A DNA stretch of 64,000 nt from contig JAAEOK010000036.1 in NCBI GenBank assembly GCA_024244705.1, forward strand, positions 1 to 64,000. The letters are read 5' to 3'. The notes beneath the pieces were generated by a model. The model saw only the letters and a list, made by a program, of their open reading frames with translations. It ran no database searches and had not been told where the DNA came from. Source of the stretch: Alphaproteobacteria bacterium. GTDB lineage: Bacteria > Pseudomonadota > Alphaproteobacteria > JAAEOK01. The position numbers were made by a program, and so were the translations under genes. Shown one piece after another: positions 43,385 to 52,959 of this stretch; the stretch's first letter is position 1, and each line of letters opens with the position of its first letter.

Positions 43385-44496
43385 CAGTCAGAACGCCGGC
43401 GACTGGTGTCGGCGATCGGGAAAACCCGCGTGACGTGCCCCATCTTGCGCCCGGGCCGCGCCTCGCGCTTGCCATAGAGGTGGAGGTGGGCGCCGGCTTC
43501 GGCGAGGTAGAGGTGCCAGTCGTCGACGTCGTTGCCGAGCAAGTTGATCATTTCGGCGTCGGAATGGCGTTGCGTGGCGCCCAGAGGCAGGCCGCAGACG
43601 GCGCGGACAAACTGCTCGAACTGGCTTGTCGCGCAGGCGTCGATCGTCCAGTGGCCTGAATTGTGCGGCCGCGGGGCAATCTCGTTGACCAGGAGATGCC
43701 CGTCGCGGGCTACGAACAATTCGACCGCGAGAAGGCCGACAAGATCGAGGGCCTCGGCAATCCGTGCCGCGACCGCCTCGGCCTCCGCCGCCAGCTCCGG
43801 TGAGATCTTCGCCGGCGCCACGGTGGTGTGGAGAATGTGGTCGCGGTGCCGGTTCTCGACCGGGACATAGGACGCGACCGAGCCGTCGAGGCCGCGCGCA
43901 ACGATCACCGAAGCCTCCATGACGAAATCGACAAAGCCCTCGAGGAGGCCTTCGTCGGAGCCCATCTCGGCCCAAGCGGCGGCGGCATGCGTATCGTCAC
44001 CGATCATGACCTGGCCCTTGCCGTCATATCCGAACATGGTCGATTTGAGGACCACCGGACGACCGATTTCGGCCAGCGCGACGTCCAGGTCGGCGATCCC
44101 CGTCACGCCTCGATACGGGGCGGTCCGGGCGCCGTACCGGTTCAGAAACTCCTTCTCGCGCAATCGGTTTTGAGCCAGATAAAGCGGTGCCGGGCCCGGG
44201 CGCACCGGGACCGCTTGCTGCAGGAATTCGACGCTCGCCGCGGGGACGTTCTCGAATTCGTAGGTGACGACGTCGACGGCGGCGGCGAATCGGGCCAGCG
44301 CGGCACGGTCGTCATAGGCGGCGACCGTTGCCGTCGCCGCAACCTGCATGGCCGGGCTGTCCGCTTCCGGGCCATAGATGTGGCAGCGGTAGCCGAGCCG
44401 CGCCGCCGCGAGCGCGGTCATCCGGCCCAACTGTCCGCCGCCAAGGATGCCGATCGTGCCGCCGGGAGCGACGACGCCACGATCGGTGTCGGTCAC
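43381..44496 (-). CDS. purK: 5-(carboxyamino)imidazole ribonucleotide synthase
   Basis: A 371-residue ATP-grasp enzyme of purine synthesis that carboxylates AIR to N5-CAIR. It begins [18 protein letters not shown] and has [20 protein letters not shown] and [17 protein letters not shown] 44496 overlaps the purE stop (GTGA), coupling the two genes. Confidence 0.95.
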   Translation of the reverse strand: MTDTDRGVVAPGGTIGILGGGQLGRMTALAAARLGYRCHIYGPEADSPAMQVAATATVAAYDDRAALARFAAAVDVVTYEFENVPAASVEFLQQAVPVRPGPAPLYLAQNRLREKEFLNRYGARTAPYRGVTGIADLDVALAEIGRPVVLKSTMFGYDGKGQVMIGDDTHAAAAWAEMGSDEGLLEGFVDFVMEASVIVARGLDGSVASYVPVENRHRDHILHTTVAPAKISPELAAEAEAVAARIAEALDLVGLLAVELFVARDGHLLVNEIAPRPHNSGHWTIDACATSQFEQFVRAVCGLPLGATQRHSDAEMINLLGNDVDDWHLYLAEAGAHLHLYGKREARPGRKMGHVTRVFPIADTSRRRSDC

Positions 44497-44996
44497 GTCT
44501 TGTCCGCGGGTGTCTCCGCAACCGCCGCCGTCTGCCGCGCCCGCCAATCGTCAAGCGCGGCGGCGACAGCCTCATCGCCCAGCGCGACAATGGACCCGGC
44601 CAACAGGGCCGCGTTTTTGGCGCCGGCAACGCCAATCGCCAACGTCGCAACGGGAATACCGGCGGGCATCTGGACGATCGACAACAGACTGTCCAGTCCG
44701 TTGAGCGATTGGCTTTCGATGGGCACGCCGAGCACCGGCAGCGGCGTCATCGATGCGGTCATCCCGGGCAGGTGCGCGGCCCCGCCGGCGCCCGCGATGA
44801 TGACCCGCAGTCCACGACCGCGTGCTTCCTTGGCATAAGCGTAAAGTCGGTCCGGCGTCCGGTGGGCGGAGATTATCCTCGTTTCATAGGCGACGCCAAT
44901 GGCGTCAAGAACATCGGCCGCCGCCTTCATCGTTTTCCAGTCGGACTGGCTGCCCATGATAATGCCGACCGGAGGTGCTGATGCCGCTTCGTTCAT
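44493..44996 (-). CDS. purE: 5-(carboxyamino)imidazole ribonucleotide mutase
   Basis: A 167-residue enzyme converting N5-CAIR to CAIR. Motifs are [34 protein letters not shown] and the [19 protein letters not shown] block. It is the first gene of the purEK unit. Confidence 0.95.
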   Translation of the reverse strand: MNEAASAPPVGIIMGSQSDWKTMKAAADVLDAIGVAYETRIISAHRTPDRLYAYAKEARGRGLRVIIAGAGGAAHLPGMTASMTPLPVLGVPIESQSLNGLDSLLSIVQMPAGIPVATLAIGVAGAKNAALLAGSIVALGDEAVAAALDDWRARQTAAVAETPADKT

Positions 44997-45072
44997 GTGA
45001 CAGGCGTCCCCTTGCGGAAAAGCGCGGGATTATACGTCCGTGCCCCGGTTTGGCAAGCAAGCGCCGCATCGG

Positions 45073-45279
45073 TCACGCGACTATGTCCGGGAAGAGCTGG
45101 TCTTCGAGCCGCTGAATCTCGTCCTTGAGGCGCAGCTTGCGTTTTTTCAGGCGCTGAATCTGGAGCTGGTCGAACGGTCCCTTCGAGGTCAGATTTCCAA
45201 TGATATCATCGAGGTCGCGATGCTCGCTACGCAACCCGTCAAGGCGCCGATGCAAGGCTTGCGTATCCCGTTCGTCCAT
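45073..45279 (-). CDS. YdcH family (DUF465) small coiled-coil protein
   Basis: A 68-residue protein, LHRRLDGLRSEHRDLDDIIG then QLQIQRLKKRKLRLKDEIQRL, matching the DUF465/YdcH pattern of an acidic helix followed by the conserved Lys-rich helix. It forms a helical hairpin and its function is unknown. A second, shorter member lies at 49393. Confidence 0.88.
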   Translation of the reverse strand: MDERDTQALHRRLDGLRSEHRDLDDIIGNLTSKGPFDQLQIQRLKKRKLRLKDEIQRLEDQLFPDIVA

Positions 45280-45454
45280 AGGCCGGTGTGATTATCGTAG
45301 GATCGGAAAGTGTAACAAAACTTCGCTCGAAGTGACAGCGCGGCCTCGATCCGATTGTCGGCTTCCGAGTCCGGCGATCCTCCTGCCGGCGGACTTGATG
45401 ATGCGCCGAGGATCGGGGAAACTGTGCGCAAAAGGGGTTGCCGCCGCGATTCGG

Positions 45455-46006
45455 ATGACTGATTTCCCACCCACCGAGTTCTGGGACTTTTCCCTGGCGG
45501 TCTATGGCCATGACGGCGTCGCGGAGGCTTGCCTCGGGTTTCAGGACAACTATGGCGTCGATGTCAATTTACTGTTGTTTTGCGCGTGGATGGGGGCCAG
45601 CGGGCGCGGCCATGTCGGTGGCCCGGATCTCTATGAGCTTTCCGACATGGTCGAAGATTGGCATCATTCGGTGGTCCGCTATCTGCGCACCCTGCGCACC
45701 GACCTTCGCGACGGACACGAACCGTTTCCCGACATACTCGTCGAGTCGGTGCGCCGGCGCTTACAAAAGGTCGAAATCGATACCGAACACGCGGAGCAGG
45801 TCGTTCTCGCCTCGTGGGCCGATGACCGGCCACCGCATGAAGTCAGCACCGAACAGGCACTGATCGACGCCGATTCCAACATGATGGTCTATCTCGGCGC
45901 GTTGACGCCGCGGCCTTCGACGGGCGATCACGAAAACGTCGAAATCATTCTGTCCGGGTGCGCCGCCTGGCTCTCGGACCGGGCCGAAGAGACGACCGCG
46001 ACATGA
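45455..46006 (+). CDS. TIGR02444 family protein
   Basis: A 183-residue soluble protein, FWDFSLAVYGHDGVAEACLG, then QDNYGVDVNLLLFCAWMGA, matching the TIGR02444 family. Members are small alpha-helical proteins of unknown function in proteobacteria. The ATG at 45455 matches the family start. The longer frame reads unlike protein. Confidence 0.85.
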   Translation: MTDFPPTEFWDFSLAVYGHDGVAEACLGFQDNYGVDVNLLLFCAWMGASGRGHVGGPDLYELSDMVEDWHHSVVRYLRTLRTDLRDGHEPFPDILVESVRRRLQKVEIDTEHAEQVVLASWADDRPPHEVSTEQALIDADSNMMVYLGALTPRPSTGDHENVEIILSGCAAWLSDRAEETTAT

Positions 46007-46051
46007 TCGCCGAAAACGTGCATACGTTTTTCCGTCGGCGCCATTCGCCCA

Positions 46052-46357
46052 CTACCACGGCCTGACGAACAGCGCCCACAGAGCGGCGACAATGGTACCC
46101 CCGCCGGCGGCCGAGACGAGGACGATGGCCGCCCAAAAAGCGCGCGGCTGGGTGCGGCGCTGAATCACCGCGGTTTGGAACCTGATCTGTCCTTTCGCCA
46201 CGCCGCCGCCGGCCATCGCCAATCCGAAACAGCCGAGGCACAGCGTGCTCAGACCAATGGCAAGGTTCTGCGAAACATCGTCTTCGGTGACCAGCAAGGC
46301 CAAACCGAAGATGACGAACAGAGCCGCACAGGCCCACATCACGCGGTCGAAAGACAT
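46052..46357 (-). CDS. Small hypothetical membrane protein
   Basis: A 101-residue protein with three hydrophobic segments (about residues 7-23, 32-50 and 74-97) and a basic loop, KGQIRFQTAVIQRRTQPR, between the second and third. It is probably an inner-membrane protein. No family is recognised. Confidence 0.55.
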   Translation of the reverse strand: MSFDRVMWACAALFVIFGLALLVTEDDVSQNLAIGLSTLCLGCFGLAMAGGGVAKGQIRFQTAVIQRRTQPRAFWAAIVLVSAAGGGTIVAALWALFVRPW

Positions 46358-46569
46358 CGCAAGACACTACTCGGTGGTTGGGCCCGAATTCGAGGAAGAC
46401 GGGCGATGAGTCATAAAATGCACCTAATTTCCGCCGCTCACAATCGGGATGCACGCCGGTTTGGCAGGGCTTTCGGCACCGTCCCAAGATATCCGCCGAT
46501 GCTCCATCGACCGCGGGTCGGAAGCTATGATTCTACGACGATCGATCGAATTCGCGGAAAGGCGCCATC

Positions 46570-46722
46570 ATGTCGTGGCGGCGGTGCTTGGTACTCGTGT
46601 CCTTGATTCTGACCGTCGAGGGCGACTGGATGACGACATCACAGAAGGTTTCGATGAGTGACGAAACGGCGGTTAGGGAGGCGGTCGATCCGACAATTCT
46701 TCGAACCCTAACACGCGCGTAG
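46570..46722 (+). pseudogene. Truncated DUF4440-like gene (5' part only)
   Basis: A 50-codon frame reads a hydrophobic start CLVLVSLILTVEGD, then MTTSQKVSMSDETAVREAVD. It resembles the start of the NTF2-like gene at 47988 (a signal, then MATDQEDSMDDEKAVRDAVD), but diverges and stops right after. It overlaps the end of the convergent 345-codon gene. It is most simply a duplicated and truncated copy. Confidence 0.6.
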
Positions 46723-47745
46723 TTTCCGCAGCGCGGATACAGCACTTTCGCCTTCGAGCGCCAGAAATTCCAATCGGGCCTTGATGGCGCGGCAAGTGGC
46801 TATCGCTTCGGGAAAGTCGGCATCGGTCCAGAATCGCTTGGCATTGTCCCAATAGCCGGCCGCATCGAGGAAAGACACGCCGAAATAGTAGGCATCGGAG
46901 GTTCGGTTGTAGAATGTCTGGTCGACGACGAACGAGCCGTCGGACGCCAGCGACTGGCTCACCGTCCAATGTACCAACTCGCCGATTTGCTGGGCGGTCA
47001 GAGCTTTTTCGGACTCACTCAATAGGGGCCAACCGAGAGCGAATATCCTGACGACATCGTAGTTGTTGTGATTGTTGTACCGGCCACGGTGCAGCCAGCC
47101 ATATGGATAGTCCCTATCCTTGATTTCCAGTGTCGTGCGGACGATTCGATCCAGGTAATTCACTTGCCCGCGCCGATAGGCCACCGTGTGATACGTGAAA
47201 CTTAGATCGGCGCTCCTATACAGCTTGCCCCGTGATATGTACCACGCACCCCAATAGCCTGCGCGCGAGTCCTGCCATGAGTCGAGGAAGCCCCGATAGA
47301 CACCGGCCAGGCTATGGTCGATCCCAGGGCTCCGTCCATGTTCCCGATAGAGTCTACGCAGATTGGACTTGAATAGGACCTGTGAGACCACCGTCGTCGC
47401 GGCGCCGAGCTCGTCGCGATTGTCACGTCCGGTACTGGCAATTTCCGAAACACGAAGGGCCTCGAGGTAAGCGAGCAATGCATTTGGCGATGAAATTCGA
47501 TCGAGAAAGCCCAAGTCGTGCTCGGGTGGCCTGCCTTGTTCGCTCAGTTCGTTGAGGCCGTCGAGGCCTCGTTGACGCACTTCGCGATTACGTTCGTAGT
47601 CCGCATCGTAGGCGATGAAATCTCTCAATATGAGGGCATCAAAATCGACGTCCGTCGCCGAGGTCGACTGCGCCCTGGCCGGATCGGCCGCGATCATTGA
47701 CAACAGAGCGGACGCAATAAGCACAGCGACAAATCGATAGGACAA
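46708..47745 (-). CDS. Secreted protein of unknown function (345 residues)
   Basis: The protein has a signal peptide (FVAVLIASALLSMIAADPARA, cleavage near residue 25) and a helical mature part rich in Trp, Tyr and Arg: RGFLDSWQDSRAGYWGAWY, LSFTYHTVAYRRGQVNY and a HNNYDVVRIFALGWPLL segment. The pattern recalls alpha/alpha-toroid proteins such as secreted lyases, but no catalytic motif is clear. It lies between a truncated DUF4440 copy and a full DUF4440 gene. Confidence 0.6.
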   Translation of the reverse strand: MSYRFVAVLIASALLSMIAADPARAQSTSATDVDFDALILRDFIAYDADYERNREVRQRGLDGLNELSEQGRPPEHDLGFLDRISSPNALLAYLEALRVSEIASTGRDNRDELGAATTVVSQVLFKSNLRRLYREHGRSPGIDHSLAGVYRGFLDSWQDSRAGYWGAWYISRGKLYRSADLSFTYHTVAYRRGQVNYLDRIVRTTLEIKDRDYPYGWLHRGRYNNHNNYDVVRIFALGWPLLSESEKALTAQQIGELVHWTVSQSLASDGSFVVDQTFYNRTSDAYYFGVSFLDAAGYWDNAKRFWTDADFPEAIATCRAIKARLEFLALEGESAVSALRKLRAC

Positions 47746-47987
47746 TGGCGGACCTCCTCGGATTAGATATGTGAGCTTGTCCTGGCAGAAATAAGGCCCA
47801 AACCGTTCCGACGTTCAACACCCGGATTTCCTAGATGTATTTCTACTTCGATGACGTGCGTTGGTGAGGTCATCCGGTGAATGTCGAGGGGGCCCGGGCT
47901 GTCGGGCGAACCTTTGGTCGACCGGCTGCCGAACAGGGGTTAGAATTCCGCCGGTGTATATCCAATTGGTTGAATGGCACAATCCTG

Positions 47988-48500
47988 TTGAAACGGTGGG
48001 CTGTGGTGCTGGTGTTCGTGTTGCTGACGGGCGCTGCAGGCGCCGGCGGCGAAAAGATGGCGACGGACCAGGAGGATTCGATGGACGACGAAAAGGCGGT
48101 CAGGGACGCGGTCGATCAATGGTTCGTAGTCTTGAACGCGATGTTGAACGGCGATCCGAAACCCTTCGCGGAATTGTATTCGCACGCCGATGACGCCACC
48201 TATATGGGTGCCGAGGGCACCTTTCGGATCGGCTGGGACGCAATCCATGCCGACTGGACGGCGCAGGCCGAAAAGAGCTCTAGCGGCACTGTGGAAGGTC
48301 ACGACATTCATATTGTCGTCGGCGGCGACATGGCGATGGCCGCGCACTACACCAAGGGCGCGGTCAAGCGGCCCGATGGGCAAATCGCGGAAAACCTCCT
48401 TCGGGAAACCAGCGTCTTCCGCAAGGAGGACGGCCAGTGGCGCATAATCGGCCATCACGCCGACGGACTTCCGTACTGGGAAAAAGCGTTCGACGAATAG
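47988..48500 (+). CDS. Secreted DUF4440/SnoaL-like protein
   Basis: An NTF2-like domain with LNAMLNGDPKPFAELYSHAD, TYMGAEGTFRIGWDAI and a closing FRKEDGQWRIIGHHADGLPYW. TTG 47988 gives a 170-residue protein opening with a plausible signal, LKRWAVVLVFVLLTGAAGAG. ATG 48057 would give a cytoplasmic form. The start is therefore uncertain. Members of this fold bind steroids or small ligands, or act in stress responses. The function is unknown. Confidence 0.75.
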   Translation: MKRWAVVLVFVLLTGAAGAGGEKMATDQEDSMDDEKAVRDAVDQWFVVLNAMLNGDPKPFAELYSHADDATYMGAEGTFRIGWDAIHADWTAQAEKSSSGTVEGHDIHIVVGGDMAMAAHYTKGAVKRPDGQIAENLLRETSVFRKEDGQWRIIGHHADGLPYWEKAFDE

Positions 48501-48522
48501 GCAGCCGGGCACCCGGCCCAAT

Positions 48523-49125
48523 CTAGCCGGTCTTCGACCTTTTGCGTTTGCCGCTGAGCTCGCCCCAGCGTCGGACCTTGCCGGTATCGATGCCGAAAAG
48601 ATCGAGCACTCGGCCCACCGAATGGTCGAGGATGTCGTCGATCGATTGCGGCGCGGCATAGAAGGCCGGTAACGGCGGGGCCACGATCGCACCCATCTCG
48701 GAGACCGTCAGCATATTGCGCAGGTGGACGTTGTGGAACGGCGTCTCGCGCACCATCAACACCAGGCGGCGGCGCTCCTTGAGAACGACGTCGGCGGCGC
48801 GGGTCAGCAAATTCGAGGTTACACCCGAGGCAATCTCGCCGAGCGTTCGCATCGAACACGGGGCGATGACCATGCCCGAGGTCCGAAAGGACCCGCTCGA
48901 TACGGCGGCGCCGACATCGTGCACCGGATAGACCCGATCGGCGAGGGCTCGAATGTCCGCCATCTTGCGATCCATCTCATAGGCGATGGTCAACTCCGCC
49001 GATTGTGAGACGATGAGGTGGGTTTCGATCGGCAGTGGTTTCAGCGTCTCGAGCATGCGGACGCCATAGGCCACGCCGGACGCGCCGCTGATCCCCACGA
49101 TGAGCCTTGGATGTTCCGACATCAT
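48523..49125 (-). CDS. ubiX: UbiX-type flavin prenyltransferase
   Basis: A 200-residue enzyme that prenylates FMN to supply UbiD-type decarboxylases. It begins LIVGISGASGVAYGVRML (flavin-binding loop) and continues SSGSFRTSGMVIAPCSM and RLVLMVRETPFHNVHLRNM, both family signatures. No UbiD partner lies in the window, so it may serve ubiquinone synthesis or a distant decarboxylase. Confidence 0.92.
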   Translation of the reverse strand: MMSEHPRLIVGISGASGVAYGVRMLETLKPLPIETHLIVSQSAELTIAYEMDRKMADIRALADRVYPVHDVGAAVSSGSFRTSGMVIAPCSMRTLGEIASGVTSNLLTRAADVVLKERRRLVLMVRETPFHNVHLRNMLTVSEMGAIVAPPLPAFYAAPQSIDDILDHSVGRVLDLFGIDTGKVRRWGELSGKRKRSKTG

Positions 49126-49392
49126 CGGTCTTTACCATGCGTCGCGGCGCAGGGTAAAGCGGGGCTGGCGACTCCCAAGAGCGCAATATTGTTGCGTTTT
49201 CAGGCTCCCGGGACCGGCAAAATTGACGACCGACCGGTGCCGGTTCTATCTTGAATCGGGAAATCGGGTCCAATCGCGGCGGTGCCGTTTACGCGCGAGG
49301 TCATCCCCTTGCAAAGGTCGGCGCCGGGCGCGCGGTAGATCACCGCGACTTTGGCCCGAGGACGACACAGTCCGAATTGGAGGGAGGACAGC

Positions 49393-49560
49393 GTGACGCA
49401 AGATGATCGGATCAGGGCTCTCCACGACAAGCATGCCGAACTCGAAGCCACCATCGAGGAAGAGGAGCGCCGCCCCATGCCGGATGCCGCCACTCTACAG
49501 GATTTGAAGCGGCAAAAACTGGCAATCAAGGATCAGATCGCGAATATGGAAGATCACTAA
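49393..49560 (+). CDS. YdcH family (DUF465) small protein
   Basis: A 55-residue coiled-coil protein starting at GTG 49393 with GGAGGGAGGAC upstream. It reads IRALHDKHAELEATIEEEE, then LQDLKRQKLAIKDQIANME, the DUF465 hairpin with its conserved Lys-rich second helix. It is the second family member in the window. Confidence 0.85.
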   Translation: MTQDDRIRALHDKHAELEATIEEEERRPMPDAATLQDLKRQKLAIKDQIANMEDH

Positions 49561-49605
49561 CGAAACGGCGGTCGCCGCGATTCAGGCGCTGCGGTCGCCG
49601 GTAGT

Positions 49606-51201
49606 TTAGATTGTCTCGGTCAGGTGTTGCCGCGCCATTGCGCGCAATGTGCCGCGCTGGATTTTCACACCGTTGGGACTCTGCGTTACCGGAAAGGCGT
49701 CGATGGCGACGATCGCGGCCGGGACCTTGAACCCGGCAAGGTTCCGCCGGCATCGAGCCGTTAGCGCCGCGCCGTCGACGGCCGCTCCTTCGGTGGCGAT
49801 CACAAAGGCGACGGCGCGCGGCCCGTCGCGCGTGTCGACGCCGACGACCTGGCATTCGGCAACGCTGGGGTGGTCGGTGATTTGTGTCTCGATTTCGGCC
49901 GGGCTGACGAGGTAGCCGCCGAGCCGCAGCACGTCGCCCATCCGCGAGAGGAACACGAACCCGCCATCGCCTGTCGTGTGGCCGAGGTCGCCCGTGCGCA
50001 GGAACCCGTCATCGGTCATGGCCGCAGCGGTCGCCTCGGGGTCGCGGTCATAGCCGCTCATCAGGCTCGGACCCGACACTTCGAGTTCACCGTTCTGGCC
50101 ATGGGCGAGTGTCGCGCGCGACTCGGGATCGACGGCGCGTACCCGCGCGGTTTCCGCCGTCAGCAGGCCGCCAGCCAAGGCCCGTTCGGCCACCGGCCGC
50201 TCCGGCGGTTGCCGGGAAAACAGGGCCTGGACCTCGCTCATGCCATAGAGCCCGTGCAACCGCACACCATGCCGCTCGCCGTCAATGACGATGCCGCCGA
50301 GCGACGGGTCGAAGGCCGCGAAGCCGCAGGCCACGAGCGACCGCAGCGCAGTGCGGTCGCGGTCGGCGTCGAACAGGCGATGGAACATTTCGTCCGAGCC
50401 GTTGAAATGGGTGACATGGCATTCCCGTATCATGGCACAGGCCGCGGGGCCGTCGAACGCCGGCAACAGGATGGACGGCCGGCCCGCCGCCAGCCCCGCC
50501 ATCATCTGGGCGTGGCCGAACGTTCCGCAGAGCGGAAGGGCCTGAAGCAGAACGCTGCCGGAGGCGGCATAGGCGAAGGCGCGCGACGTGTTTCCCGCGT
50601 GGGCGACCAACGACCGCTGGGCGTGGAGGACGAATTTCGGCGCCCGCGTCGTCCCCGAGGTGGTGAAGATCACGGCGCCGGCATCGGCGCCAACGCGGCC
50701 GTCGGCGAGCGGCGGCCGTTCGAACAGGTCGCTGTAGCGGATTGCCGGCCAGCTTAAATCCGCTGCTCCCGCACCGTCCTCTTCATAGAGGAGCAGGGTC
50801 TCGAGCGCGGGCAGGTCTTGGCGCGGGATGTCGGCGAGGATGCCGGGAAAATCGATGCCCTTGAATCCGGGCCAGAACGCCAGGATTTTAGCGTCCGAGC
50901 GGCCGACGATGTCGGCGACCTCGGCGCTGCGGAACCGCGTATTGACGGCGACCGCGATCGCGCCGAGACGGGCGCAGGCGAAAAACAGGACCGGCCATGC
51001 CGGCACGTTGGGCAGCCACAAGGCAACCCTGTCGCCGGCGGTCACGCCCAGGTCGGCGAGACCCTGGGCGGCGCGGCGGCTTTCCGCGGCAAGAGCGTGA
51101 AAGGAAATCGGTTCGTCGCGATAAACAAATGCCGGCGCCGCGCCGTAACGGGCCGCCAGGTTGTCGAGAAACGCCCATGCCGTGTCGCCGGGCATTGGCA
51201 T
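49606..51201 (-). CDS. AMP-dependent acyl-CoA ligase
   Basis: A 531-residue ANL ligase. The P-loop region reads FTTSGTTRAPKFVLHAQRS, followed by LHGLYGMSEVQALF and the hinge TGDLGHTTGDGGFVFLSR. In place of the usual Lys just after the hinge it has SRMGDVLRLGGYLVSP. The catalytic C-terminal Lys is in NGVKIQRGTL. Its ATG overlaps the stop of the upstream ligase gene (TAATG), so both are made together. The acid activated is unknown. Confidence 0.88.
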   Translation of the reverse strand: MPMPGDTAWAFLDNLAARYGAAPAFVYRDEPISFHALAAESRRAAQGLADLGVTAGDRVALWLPNVPAWPVLFFACARLGAIAVAVNTRFRSAEVADIVGRSDAKILAFWPGFKGIDFPGILADIPRQDLPALETLLLYEEDGAGAADLSWPAIRYSDLFERPPLADGRVGADAGAVIFTTSGTTRAPKFVLHAQRSLVAHAGNTSRAFAYAASGSVLLQALPLCGTFGHAQMMAGLAAGRPSILLPAFDGPAACAMIRECHVTHFNGSDEMFHRLFDADRDRTALRSLVACGFAAFDPSLGGIVIDGERHGVRLHGLYGMSEVQALFSRQPPERPVAERALAGGLLTAETARVRAVDPESRATLAHGQNGELEVSGPSLMSGYDRDPEATAAAMTDDGFLRTGDLGHTTGDGGFVFLSRMGDVLRLGGYLVSPAEIETQITDHPSVAECQVVGVDTRDGPRAVAFVIATEGAAVDGAALTARCRRNLAGFKVPAAIVAIDAFPVTQSPNGVKIQRGTLRAMARQHLTETI

Positions 51202-52823
51202 TACAGCGCGGCCGCGCGGTCGCGGAGGACGAACTTCTGGACCTTGCCGGTCGAGGTCTTTGGCAGGTCGGCGAAGACGACCGTCTTGGGGCATTTGAAA
51301 TGGGCCAGGTTGTCGCGGCAGAACGCGATGATGTCCTCGGCGGTCGCCGCTTCGCCGTCTTTCAGGGTGACGAAAGCGCAGGGTGTTTCCCCCCATTTCT
51401 CGTCGGGTCTTGCCACCACCGCCGCTTCGAGCACCGCCGGGTGGCGAAAGAGTACGCCCTCGACCTCGATCGTCGAGATGTTCTCGCCGCCGGAAATGAT
51501 GATGTCCTTCGACCGGTCCTTGAGTTCGATATATCCGTCGGGATGCATCACGCCGAGATCGCCCGAATGGAACCAGTCGCCGGCGAAAGCTTCCTCGGTC
51601 GCCCGTGGGTTCTTGAGGTAGCCCTTCATCACGATGTGGCCCTTCATCATCACTTCGCCCATGGTCTCGCCATCCCACGGCACCGGCGCCAGGGTCTCGG
51701 CGTCGGCGACGGTCAACGCCTCGAGCATCGGATAGCGCACCCCCTGGCGCGACTTTACGCGGGCCCGTTCGGCGGCCGGCAGCCGATCCCATTCGTCATG
51801 CCAGGCACAGACCACGGCCGGTCCATAAACCTCCGTCAGGCCGTAGACATGGGTGACGCGGATGCCCATCTCCTCCATCCGCTCGAGCACTGCCGGAGGC
51901 GGTGGCGCCGCCGCCGTCATGAATTCCACTTGCTGAGAGAAATCCCGCCGCTCGGCCTCGGTCGCATTAATCAGCATACCGAGGACGACGGGCGCGCCGC
52001 AGAGGTGGGACACGCGGTGATCCGCGAACGCCGCGAACATGGTCTTCGCCTCGACCCGGCGCAGGCAGACATGGGTACCGGCCATCGCCGTGATCGTCCA
52101 CGGGAAGCACCAGCCGTTGCAATGGAACATCGGCAGCGTCCACAGATAGATCGGGTGGTGGGGTAGGGCCCAGACCATGATGTTGCTGACCGCATTGAGA
52201 TAGGCGCCGCGATGGTGATAGACGACGCCTTTCGGGTTTCCCGTGGTGCCCGACGTGTAGTTGAGGGCGATCGCGTCCCATTCGTCAGCGGGCAACGACC
52301 AGTGGTAATCGGCGTCGCCCTCGTCGAGGAAGGCCTCGTAGTCCTTTTCGCCGAGCAGGTCGCCGCCCACCGCCGCCGGATCGTCGATGTCGATGATCAG
52401 GATGTCGCGTTCGACCTTTGCCATCGCCTCGGCGATGATCGGCGAGAACTCGCGATCGGTGATGAGCACCTTCGCTTCGCCGTGATCGAGGATGAAGCCG
52501 ATGGTCTCCGCGTCCAATCGGCAGTTGAGCGCATTGAGCACGGCACCGGTCATCGGGACGCCGAAATGGGCCTCGAATATCTCCGGTATATTGGGCGCCA
52601 TAACGGAGACGGTGTCGCCTTTTCCGATACCGCGCCGGGACAGCGCCGAGGCCAGCCGCCGGCAGCGGTCATAGGTCTCACGCCAAGTGAAGCGCCGTTC
52701 GCCATGGATGACCGAGGTCCGATCCGGGTAGACCGCCGCCGCCCGTTCGAGAAAGGTTAGCGGCGACATCGATGCGTAGTTGGCGGCGTTCTTGCCGAGG
52801 TCCTGGTCGTAGATTTTGGTCAT
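51201..52823 (-). CDS. Acyl-CoA synthetase (AMP-forming)
   Basis: A 540-residue ANL ligase: NYTSGTTGNPKGVVYHHRG as the ATP loop, HVYGLTEVYGPAVVCAWHDE, HSGDLGVMHPDGYIELKDRSKD as the hinge, and PKTSTGKVQKFVLR with the catalytic Lys. The pattern resembles medium/short-chain or methylmercaptopropionyl-type acyl-CoA synthetases. It is the first gene of a two-ligase unit and is divergent from an SDR gene. Confidence 0.9.
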   Translation of the reverse strand: MTKIYDQDLGKNAANYASMSPLTFLERAAAVYPDRTSVIHGERRFTWRETYDRCRRLASALSRRGIGKGDTVSVMAPNIPEIFEAHFGVPMTGAVLNALNCRLDAETIGFILDHGEAKVLITDREFSPIIAEAMAKVERDILIIDIDDPAAVGGDLLGEKDYEAFLDEGDADYHWSLPADEWDAIALNYTSGTTGNPKGVVYHHRGAYLNAVSNIMVWALPHHPIYLWTLPMFHCNGWCFPWTITAMAGTHVCLRRVEAKTMFAAFADHRVSHLCGAPVVLGMLINATEAERRDFSQQVEFMTAAAPPPPAVLERMEEMGIRVTHVYGLTEVYGPAVVCAWHDEWDRLPAAERARVKSRQGVRYPMLEALTVADAETLAPVPWDGETMGEVMMKGHIVMKGYLKNPRATEEAFAGDWFHSGDLGVMHPDGYIELKDRSKDIIISGGENISTIEVEGVLFRHPAVLEAAVVARPDEKWGETPCAFVTLKDGEAATAEDIIAFCRDNLAHFKCPKTVVFADLPKTSTGKVQKFVLRDRAAAL

Positions 52824-52959
52824 GCCGCCTCACCGCACGGTTTGGGTCGTTCCTCGACCCATTATAGAAAATTTCTCCGCTTTGCCATCGTTCGGCTTGG
52901 CAACGCCCGATCAATGCGGGTATCCCTGTGTTTGAGATCTTTCGGCGCGGGAGGAAAGC

